A stretch of DNA of 32,273 bases from CAILLO01 sp964579735. GTDB lineage: Bacteria > Bacillota > Clostridia > Saccharofermentanales > UBA5734. Shown one piece after another: positions 26,572-32,273 of this stretch; within the stretch, counting starts at the first letter, position 1; the number at the start of each line of letters is the position of its first letter. A program made the translations under genes and the position numbers. The notes beneath the pieces are model-generated. The model was not told where the DNA came from. It saw only the letters and a program-made list of their open reading frames with translations, and made no database searches. The stretch is from positions 1 through 32,273 of the forward strand of contig CAZOHH010000022.1 in assembly GCA_964579735.1 (NCBI GenBank), written 5' to 3'.

Positions 26572-27324
26572 TTACGTTGCCGTCGCGGAGCCGGCGCCGA
26601 AAGGCCCGACCCGAAGGATAAGCGAATAGAGATACGGATATTCCTTCTTCAGGTGCAGCGCATACGACAGCCATTGGGTCGAAAGCAGGACGAACGCGCG
26701 CCGGAGGTCTCCTTCGACGTGGTTCTGGTCGGCTTGAGGAAGGCCTTCCAGTGACGCGCGTCGGTCGAACTCGTCGCTCAGGTGACTGACGGCCAGGATG
26801 AGCTCGGTGAAGCCCTCGTGCTCGACGAGACTCGGATTCTCCATCAGCCGCAGCAGCACGTCGCGGTGGGAACGGAGCAGACGGGCCATTCCGTCCATGG
26901 CCTCCGGCGTGAGGGTGAACCGGTACGTTCCGGCTTCGCACTCGCGACGGGCCGTGGCGAACTCGGCCTCCTTCCAGGTCGAGTCGACGCGGATCCTCGC
27001 CGCGAAGACTTGAGGATCCTGGAGTCGTCCGGCCGCGAGGCCGAACAGCTCCTCGCCGATTTCGCGGAAGAAGACGCCGACGACGACGTTCAGCTTGCGG
27101 AGCCGGTCCTCCCGGTCCTTCCGGACCAGCGCGGTATCGACCACGATGGTGGAGAAGAGGAAGTACAGCGGCAGGAAGGCCAGTTGCGAGACGAGTCCCG
27201 AACCGAGTGACGCAGGGTCTCGGTACAGGACGAGCTGCAGGACGTACAGCGCCGCAGACAGGGCGACCAGCAGCAGGGCAAGGGCCAGAAGCCGGCGGGT
27301 CCGAGCGGTCATTCGTTTTGCCAA
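26572..27324 (-). CDS. Two-helix membrane protein of unknown function
   Basis: I do not recognise this family. The 250-residue product has two N-terminal membrane helices (about 11-33 and 42-65), then a soluble, Leu/Arg/Glu-rich helical domain of about 180 residues (such as LRKLNVVVGVFFREIGEELF and GMARLLRSHRDVLLRLME), ending in a short Gly/Ala tail. The helical domain would face the cytoplasm if the basic N-terminus is inside. The start is TTG at 27324, seven bases after AAGGAGG (27332-27338). An ATG at 27312 has no ribosome site at a proper distance. It is divergent from the DEAD-box helicase gene. Confidence 0.75.
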   Translation of the reverse strand: MAKRMTARTRRLLALALLLVALSAALYVLQLVLYRDPASLGSGLVSQLAFLPLYFLFSTIVVDTALVRKDREDRLRKLNVVVGVFFREIGEELFGLAAGRLQDPQVFAARIRVDSTWKEAEFATARRECEAGTYRFTLTPEAMDGMARLLRSHRDVLLRLMENPSLVEHEGFTELILAVSHLSDEFDRRASLEGLPQADQNHVEGDLRRAFVLLSTQWLSYALHLKKEYPYLYSLILRVGPFGAGSATAT

Positions 27325-27378
27325 GGGAGCGCCTCCTTCGCCGGAGACCGCCCTGGAGGCGGAAGCCGGTATGAGTCG

Positions 27379-27387
27379 AATATACCA
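27379..27387 (-). promoter_or_regulatory. Extended -10 promoter for the 26572 membrane protein
   Basis: The reverse strand reads TGGTATATT (-10 TATATT), 54 bases before the TTG start. No clear -35. Confidence 0.6.
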
Positions 27388-27449
27388 CACGCGCCCGACG
27401 GGGCAGCGCCCCTTTGGGGCAAGCCCCGACGAAGGAACCGCGTTTGATG

Positions 27450-27455
27450 TATAGT
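27450..27455 (+). promoter_or_regulatory. Probable -10 of the DEAD-box helicase promoter
   Basis: TATAGT sits just after TGATG, 86 bases before the helicase start. A good -35 is not visible. Confidence 0.45.
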
Positions 27456-27508
27456 GTAGGGTGAAAAAGAGCTTTGGACGAGAAGGGGCCCAGAAGAGGT
27501 CCCGAAGA

Positions 27509-27524
27509 CCGGCCGGACGGCCGG
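27509..27524 (+). promoter_or_regulatory. Leader hairpin before the DEAD-box helicase gene
   Basis: CCGGCC and GGCCGG pair around a GGAC loop, ending 17 bases before the start codon and just before the ribosome site AAGAAGG. Cold- or helicase-sensitive leader structures are known for some DEAD-box genes. Here this is only suggested. Confidence 0.4.
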
Positions 27525-27541
27525 AAGAAAGAAGGACCTGA

Positions 27542-28978
27542 ATGGACCACGTACGTTTCGAAGAACTGAACCTGTCTCCCGAACTGCTGAAGGCGGTAGA
27601 TGAGATGGGATTCGAGGAGGCCACCGCCATCCAGACCGCCGCGATCCCGCTGATCCTGGCGGGGCGCGACGTGATCGGCCACTCCCAGACCGGTACCGGC
27701 AAGACGGCCGCTTTCGGCCTACCCGCCATCGCGGCGGTCGACCCCGACAATCGCCGGATCCAGGTGCTGATCCTCTGCCCCACGCGTGAACTGGCCGTGC
27801 AGGCCAGCGAGGAGCTCAAGAAGTTCTCCAAGTATCGCCATGGCATCCGTGTGCTGCCCGTCTACGGCGGCCAGCCGATCGACCGCCAGTTCCGCGGCCT
27901 GCAGCAGGGCGCCCAGATCGTCGTCGGCACCCCCGGCCGCGTGATGGACCACATGCGCCGCGGCACGATCCGCCTCGAAGCGCTGAAGATCATGGTGCTG
28001 GACGAAGCCGACGAGATGCTCAACATCGGCTTCCGCGAGGATATCGAGACGATTCTGCGCGAATGCCCCAAGGAGCGCCAGACCATCCTCTTCTCCGCCA
28101 CCATGTCCAAGGAGATCCTTGCCATCACGAAGCTCTACCAGAGGGACCCCGAGCTCGTGAAGATGGAACACAAGCAGCTGACCGTCCCGAGCATCGAGCA
28201 GTCCTACTACGAAGTCCGACCGGGACGCAAGGCCGAGGCGCTGTGCCGTCTGCTGGACGCGCATGACCCGAAGCTTTCGCTCGTGTTCTGCAACACGAAG
28301 CGCATGGTCGACGACCTCGTCGCCTACCTGTCCGCCAACGGTTATGCCGCCGAGGGACTCCACGGCGACATGCGTCAGACCCTGCGCGACCGCGTGATGG
28401 ACCGCTTCCGCAGCCGTCGCATCGACGTCCTCGTCGCCACCGACGTGGCCGCCCGCGGCATCGACGTGGACGACATCGAAGCCGTCTTCAACTACGACGT
28501 GCCCCAGGACGAGGAATACTACGTCCACCGCATCGGCCGAACGGGCCGCATGGGCAAGGTCGGCCACTCCTACACCTTCGTCGTGGGCCGTGCCGAGATT
28601 CTCGAGCTGCGCGACATCATGCGCTTCATCAACGTCAGCATCGAACTGAAGCTGATCCCCTTCGGGGACGAGGTCGCCGACACCCGCTCCCAGCGGACCC
28701 TCGAGGCCGTCCGCACCGCACTGCGCGAAGGCTCCCTCGAGAACGGCCTGCGCATCGTCGAGACCCTGATGGAGGAGGACTTCACCTCGGTCGAAGTCGC
28801 CGCCGCCCTGGCGAAGCTGGTGGACGCAACCCTGAACACGGACGTCGACAAGGCGCCGAAACGCAGCCCCAAGGAAGACATCAACGCGAGCACGGCCGTC
28901 GAGAAGCCGTTGCCCGTCCAGACCCGTCCCTTCGCGAAGAAGCAGAAGGGATACTACGTGCATCGCCGCAAGCGCTAG
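27542..28978 (+). CDS. DEAD-box ATP-dependent RNA helicase
   Basis: The 478-residue protein unwinds short RNA duplexes in ribosome assembly or RNA decay. All core motifs are present: the Q-motif region (TAIQTAAIPLILAGRD), Walker A SQTGTGKT with Lys54, PTRELA, TPGR, DEAD at residues 154-157, SAT, HGDMRQ, VATDVAARGID and HRIGRTGRMG. A C-terminal region of about 100 residues ends in a basic tail (RPFAKKQKGYYVHRRKR), as in CshA/DeaD-like proteins, likely for RNA binding. The classic DbpA-type RNA-binding domain is not evident. A structured leader precedes it, and a glutaredoxin-like gene follows by 28 bases. Confidence 0.95.
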   Translation: MDHVRFEELNLSPELLKAVDEMGFEEATAIQTAAIPLILAGRDVIGHSQTGTGKTAAFGLPAIAAVDPDNRRIQVLILCPTRELAVQASEELKKFSKYRHGIRVLPVYGGQPIDRQFRGLQQGAQIVVGTPGRVMDHMRRGTIRLEALKIMVLDEADEMLNIGFREDIETILRECPKERQTILFSATMSKEILAITKLYQRDPELVKMEHKQLTVPSIEQSYYEVRPGRKAEALCRLLDAHDPKLSLVFCNTKRMVDDLVAYLSANGYAAEGLHGDMRQTLRDRVMDRFRSRRIDVLVATDVAARGIDVDDIEAVFNYDVPQDEEYYVHRIGRTGRMGKVGHSYTFVVGRAEILELRDIMRFINVSIELKLIPFGDEVADTRSQRTLEAVRTALREGSLENGLRIVETLMEEDFTSVEVAAALAKLVDATLNTDVDKAPKRSPKEDINASTAVEKPLPVQTRPFAKKQKGYYVHRRKR

Positions 28979-29006
28979 AACGCCGCAATCGCAAAGGAGC
29001 AAGCGC

Positions 29007-29270
29007 ATGAAGAAGATCCTGATGTTCGAGCTGGCCTACTGCCCCTACTGCCGTGAGGCCAAGCGCTTCATGGAGGAGATCCTGGCGGAGCACCCCGAGT
29101 ACGCCGCGATCGAGGTAGAGCACGTCGACGAGGGCCGGGAACGCGCGCGGGCCATGAAATTCGACTACTACTACGTGCCGACCTACTACGTCGACGGCGT
29201 GAAGGTCCACGAAGGCGCCTCGACGAAGTCCGCGGTCGAGGCCGTCTACCGTCAGGCGTTCGAGGAGTAG
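29007..29270 (+). CDS. Glutaredoxin/thioredoxin-like protein
   Basis: This 87-residue thioredoxin-fold protein has the redox motif ELAYCPYCREAKRF (Cys12, Cys15) and the cis-proline segment YYVPTYYVDG. It probably reduces disulfides in the cytoplasm. AAAGGAG lies seven bases before the start. It follows the helicase gene by 28 bases and is followed by a terminator. Confidence 0.9.
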   Translation: MKKILMFELAYCPYCREAKRFMEEILAEHPEYAAIEVEHVDEGRERARAMKFDYYYVPTYYVDGVKVHEGASTKSAVEAVYRQAFEE

Positions 29271-29349
29271 GGAAGGATCGGGGGGCTGCGGAGACGCGGC
29301 TTCGGACCCTCCCGGATCCGGCGACAGCGAGCTGCGGGGCTCATCATGC

Positions 29350-29392
29350 AAAGGGCGTTCCATCGCGCGGAAAAGCGCGACGGGGCGCCTTT
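29350..29392 (+). terminator. Terminator after the glutaredoxin-like gene
   Basis: A long hairpin with an outer AAAGG-CG / CG-CCTTT stem (one bulged G) and an inner CGCGC/GCGCG stem with loop GGAAAA. A short T tract follows. Confidence 0.65.
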
Positions 29393-29407
29393 CGCCATAC
29401 GCGGTGC

Positions 29408-29435
29408 TTGACGTTCTAACGCAAGGTGGTAAAAT
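29408..29435 (+). promoter_or_regulatory. Promoter for the AAA ATPase gene
   Basis: TTGACG (29408-29413) and TAAAAT (29430-29435) are 16 bases apart, with TGG directly before the -10. It is the best promoter in the window and sits in an AT-rich pocket within GC-rich DNA. Confidence 0.8.
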
Positions 29436-29477
29436 TAGTTACCGGATAGACTCCTATCTGGTTTAAATAATTACCAC
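29426..29477. repeat. Inverted GGTAA repeats around the AAA ATPase promoter
   Basis: GTGGTAA at 29426-29432 and its complement TTACCAC at 29471-29477 flank a 38-base core. A second complement TTACC stands at 29439-29443, and a CC-GATAG/CTATC-GG hairpin at about 29442-29461. The first copy overlaps the -10, so the set may be an operator for autoregulation. Confidence 0.45.
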
Positions 29478-29492
29478 GTGAGGGCTGCGGGA

Positions 29493-30809
29493 ATGAAAGA
29501 GATCCTTCGCACGCTGATTCTGGATTCCCAAGAAAGAAGACTCGACCTTGGCGTCCCGCGGCGTCTCCGGGTCGAAGCGGTCCCTGGCAAGGCGACCGTC
29601 TGCATCGGGGTTCGCCGTAGCGGAAAATCGACGTTCATGCGGCAGATGGCTCAGAGACTCCTCGAAGCGGGGGTTCCTCGACAGTGCATCGTGCAGCTGG
29701 ATTTCTTCGACGACCGCCTGTACGACCTGCGAAGGGACGACCTGGCGCTGATCGTCGAAGCCTATGACTCCCTGTATCCGCTCGGCAAGGGCCGCGAGAA
29801 GGTCTACTACTTCTTCGATGAGATCCAGTCGATCGAGGGGTGGGAGCCTTTCGTCGACCGTGTGCTACGGACGGAAGGCAGCGAAGTGTACCTGACGGGA
29901 TCCTCCGCACGAATGCTGTCGAAGGAGATCGCCACGCAGATGCGGGGACGGGCCTTGTCCTGGGAGATCTTTCCTTTTTCCTTCCATGAATTCCTCGACG
30001 GACAAGGGCTGGGGGACGAGACCGGCATCTCGACGGCCAGCCGGCTCCGGGTCCGGAATGCGTTCGACGCGTATTGGGAGTCGGGAGGATTCCCGGAAGT
30101 CCGCACCCTGGACCGGAACCTCCGAGTCCGGATTCACCAGGAGTACTTCCATGCCGTCCTGTATCGCGACCTGGTGGAACGGCACGACATCCCGCACCCG
30201 AAGGCCGTCTCCGACGTCGCCCATTGGATGGTCGAGCATTGCGCCTCGCTCTACTCCGTCAACAAGCTGACCGGCTACCTCCAGTCTCTCGGCCACAAGG
30301 TTCCGAAAGCCAGCCTTTCGGAATACCTGGAATGGTTCGAGGACGCCTACTTCTTCTTCACGGTCCGTATCTTCGATGCGTCGCTGGCCCGTCGGAACGC
30401 CAATCCGAAGAAGATCTACTGCATCGACCACGCCATGGTCGCTTCCATCTCCTCGGGGATTCTCGTGAATTCGGGACATCTTTTGGAGAATCTGGTGTTC
30501 CTGACGCTACGGCGGCTCCATCAGGAGATCTACTACTACAAAACGAAGCCCGGTAAGGAAGTGGACTTCATCGTACCCGTCGGAGGGGGGAAACCCGTTC
30601 TCGTCCAGGTCTGCGAGACGCTTCGGAATCCGGAGACACGGAAGCGGGAAATGACGGCACTTACGGAGGCGATGGCGGAACTGGGAGTCGCTGAAGGCAC
30701 GATCGTGACGCGCGATGAAGAAGAACAGGTGGGCGGGGAGACGGGCACGATCCGCGTGGTTCCCATCTGGCGGTATCTGCTGGAACAGCCGGACTGGATC
30801 GATGCATGA
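29493..30809 (+). CDS. AAA family ATPase with DUF4143
   Basis: This 438-residue protein belongs to the AAA_14/DUF4143 family, whose cellular role is not established. It has Walker A GVRRSGKST at 39-47, Walker B VYYFFDEIQS with Asp109-Glu110, a sensor-like VYLTGSSARML, then the DUF4143 region from about residue 190. A C-terminal nuclease-like segment (YYYKTKPGKEVDFIVP, later VLVQVCETL) recalls the PD-(D/E)xK fold. ATG 29493 is preferred over GTG 29478 because GAGGG lies upstream of it and nothing useful precedes the GTG. Such genes are often scattered and horizontally moved. The AT-rich promoter here fits that, though codon use is not clearly foreign. Confidence 0.9.
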   Translation: MKEILRTLILDSQERRLDLGVPRRLRVEAVPGKATVCIGVRRSGKSTFMRQMAQRLLEAGVPRQCIVQLDFFDDRLYDLRRDDLALIVEAYDSLYPLGKGREKVYYFFDEIQSIEGWEPFVDRVLRTEGSEVYLTGSSARMLSKEIATQMRGRALSWEIFPFSFHEFLDGQGLGDETGISTASRLRVRNAFDAYWESGGFPEVRTLDRNLRVRIHQEYFHAVLYRDLVERHDIPHPKAVSDVAHWMVEHCASLYSVNKLTGYLQSLGHKVPKASLSEYLEWFEDAYFFFTVRIFDASLARRNANPKKIYCIDHAMVASISSGILVNSGHLLENLVFLTLRRLHQEIYYYKTKPGKEVDFIVPVGGGKPVLVQVCETLRNPETRKREMTALTEAMAELGVAEGTIVTRDEEEQVGGETGTIRVVPIWRYLLEQPDWIDA

Positions 30810-30862
30810 CAAGGAACAGACTGGCACAAATTGAATTTGAATCCACTTCAGGAGGAGCACCG

Positions 30863-32269
30863 ATGAAGAGTCACTTCAAGGAGCGCGCGCCCCGCCACAG
30901 AAGGATTGCCGGGCTGACCGCGCTGCTGCTGCTCCTCGTCGTGCCACTGCCGCAGTTCGCGCCGATTGCGCTGACGGGCTGCGCGACACCGACCGTCTCG
31001 CCCGACACATCCCCCGACCCGTCGCCGACCGACCCTTCCAGCGTCCACCTCGACTTCGACTGGGACGTGGTTCGCGTCGACGGGGTCCGGGTCCTTTCGG
31101 ACCCGGCCGTGATCGACGAGTTCGGCTTCACCCCGGAAGGGCTGTGTAAAGGGGCCATCCCCGGGTTGAAGATCTCCTTTCTCGAGGTCTCCAGCCCCTT
31201 GGGTAGTGCCAAGGAAGTGATTCCGCTCCGGTTCACGATCGGATACGAAAGGGCGCAATCCGTCGAATTCACGGGATCGGCGAACGTGGACGAAGCGACC
31301 GGAGGTGCGTCCGCTACATACCGCGGTACAGTGCTTGGGGTGAACCTCCAGGCGTTCTACCGCCGCGGACGGATCCATATAACCGACCGCGCTTCCATCA
31401 CCGCCTTGATGACCTATCTCGGATACGATATCGCGTTCCATACGGACCGGACCATCGACATCACGACTCCGGTCTCCCTCACGTCGACCCCCGAACCGAC
31501 GCGAGCCCCGCGCTACACGCTGCCCAAGTCGGCCCTGAAGTATATCGGATTCGGCACGTTCGGCAGCTACGTCATGGCGCTGGCCGGGCACGACACGGGA
31601 GAGTCGGGAGGCAGCGACACGGTCTTCTTCCTCGAGGGGGGAGGCACCGTCTCGTTCACCTTCGGCTCCTACTTCGGGGAGGGGGACTGGCGGACCTCCG
31701 TCGACGGCATCACCGTCACCGATACATCCGGCACGACCTCCCGGTCGGCAGGAACCCGCACGCAACTGGAAGCCAGCGACAAGAGCCGCTTCGCGTTCCA
31801 GAAGGGGAGCCTCATCCTGCAGCAGGGAGGCGACGTGAAGGTGTCCGAGCTGATCTCCGCATTCGGGAGTCCGGTTTCGGACGACACGGTGGAAGGCCCC
31901 GGCCTCCATTGGGAAGAGACGCAGGCCTGGCACCGCTCGATGGAGTTCCCGGGCTTGGAGATCGAACTCGTTCAGCTCCAGGACGCCACCGACAAGGATG
32001 TCTACGAAATCGCTTCCGAGACCTCCACGGACGCGTCCCTGACGACGCCGCTCGGGTGGAAGATCGGCATGTCTGCCACGGACGTGATTGCCGCAGCGGA
32101 GACGGTCGACTGGTATCTCCTTCCGCGCATCGGTGCGGACGGTCTCGTGTCCCGACTCGACATCGTCCTCCCCGACTTCTACGGCTACAATGATTCGAAC
32201 GTCTCGATCACCTTCGAGGAAGACAAGGTCGTCTCAATCGGTTTCAACTACGTCACCGTGGGCTCGTGA
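30863..32269 (+). CDS. Putative lipoprotein with Cu-amine-oxidase-N-like segment
   Basis: The function is unknown. The 468-residue product has a basic N-terminus, a hydrophobic stretch and a lipobox LTGC (Cys40), then a Pro/Ser/Asp/Thr-rich linker. Around the middle, FYRRGRIHITDRASITALMT followed by YLGYDIAFHTDRTIDI resembles the Cu_amine_oxidN-type stalk repeat found in many secreted Bacillota proteins. The C-terminal third (SELISAFGSP, then TPLGWKIGMSATDVIAAAE) has two segments like the G-x-GMsxxdVi start of BamE-like folds. AGGAGG at 30850-30855 precedes ATG 30863. It lies 53 bases after the AAA ATPase with no terminator between, so it may share its transcript. Confidence 0.75.
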   Translation: MKSHFKERAPRHRRIAGLTALLLLLVVPLPQFAPIALTGCATPTVSPDTSPDPSPTDPSSVHLDFDWDVVRVDGVRVLSDPAVIDEFGFTPEGLCKGAIPGLKISFLEVSSPLGSAKEVIPLRFTIGYERAQSVEFTGSANVDEATGGASATYRGTVLGVNLQAFYRRGRIHITDRASITALMTYLGYDIAFHTDRTIDITTPVSLTSTPEPTRAPRYTLPKSALKYIGFGTFGSYVMALAGHDTGESGGSDTVFFLEGGGTVSFTFGSYFGEGDWRTSVDGITVTDTSGTTSRSAGTRTQLEASDKSRFAFQKGSLILQQGGDVKVSELISAFGSPVSDDTVEGPGLHWEETQAWHRSMEFPGLEIELVQLQDATDKDVYEIASETSTDASLTTPLGWKIGMSATDVIAAAETVDWYLLPRIGADGLVSRLDIVLPDFYGYNDSNVSITFEEDKVVSIGFNYVTVGS

Positions 32270-32273
32270 CGAG

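Noticed and set aside
29271..29349. A possible small RNA such as SRP RNA after the glutaredoxin-like gene
   Set aside because: The conserved SRP core (GGTCAGG and GGAAGCAGCC parts) is missing. Only a terminator is supported.
30806..30862. An earlier start for the lipoprotein at ATG 30806
   Set aside because: It overlaps the preceding stop but has no ribosome site and would push the signal peptide inward. ATG 30863 has AGGAGG.

Overview
The window comes from a GC-rich, strictly fermentative, hydrogen-producing bacterium, most likely a member of Bacillota (Firmicutes) outside the well-known genera. The Bacillota signs are a DnaD-type replication protein directly coupled to a DnaC/DnaI-type helicase loader, strong AGGAGG ribosome binding sites, and a zinc-type ribosomal protein L28. 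The anaerobic signs are pyruvate:ferredoxin oxidoreductase, a complete Rnf complex and a bifurcating-type [FeFe] hydrogenase operon. Species or order cannot be settled from the sequence. Two runs of exactly 100 N (8495-8594 and 18459-18558) show that this is a scaffolded draft assembly, and each gap falls inside a gene.

Layout. 28-3638 (+): lower glycolysis, an in-frame phosphoglycerate kinase/triosephosphate isomerase fusion followed by phosphoglycerate mutase. 3727-7263 (+): pyruvate:ferredoxin oxidoreductase. 7445-9775 (+): dnaD-like and dnaC-like genes, overlapping by ATGA. 9738-10763 (-): mannose-6-phosphate isomerase, with its promoter overlapping that of acpS. 10859-12513 (+): acpS and a membrane-anchored NlpC/P60-like protein that has lost its catalytic residues. 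12620-12817 (-): rpmB. 12919-18132 (-): rnfCDGEAB. 18346-20582 (+): a small membrane protein broken by a gap, ccdA, an msrAB fusion and a 53-residue basic protein with an ArfA-like motif. 20590-21081 (-): a small secreted/membrane protein. 21231-21758 (+): a zinc-ribbon protein. 21847-26274 (-): the hydrogenase operon in transcription order NuoE-like, thioredoxin-like ferredoxin, NuoF-like, HydA. 26572-27324 (-): a two-helix membrane protein. 27542-29270 (+): DEAD-box RNA helicase and a glutaredoxin-like protein. 29493-32269 (+): an AAA ATPase with DUF4143 and a lipoprotein.

How it fits together. Glycolysis gives pyruvate and NADH, and pyruvate:ferredoxin oxidoreductase gives reduced ferredoxin. 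Two competing sinks are encoded nearby. Rnf would pass ferredoxin electrons to NAD+ while pumping ions. The HydABC-type enzyme would oxidise ferredoxin and NADH together to make H2. The window thus carries most of the central redox circuit of a fermenter within about 26 kb.

Regulation. At least eight intergenic regions carry an extended -10 element of the form TGGTAnnnT, correctly oriented 35-90 bases before a start codon. The hydrogenase promoter has a 9-bp inverted repeat built into it. Three first-of-transcript genes (rnfC, the NuoE-like gene and the 26572 gene) are best read from TTG start codons behind AAGGAGG- or GGAGGAG-type sites. I found no tRNA, rRNA, CRISPR array, insertion sequence or prophage. 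The longest gene-free stretch is 26275-26571, which holds the hydrogenase leader, promoter and several inverted repeats.
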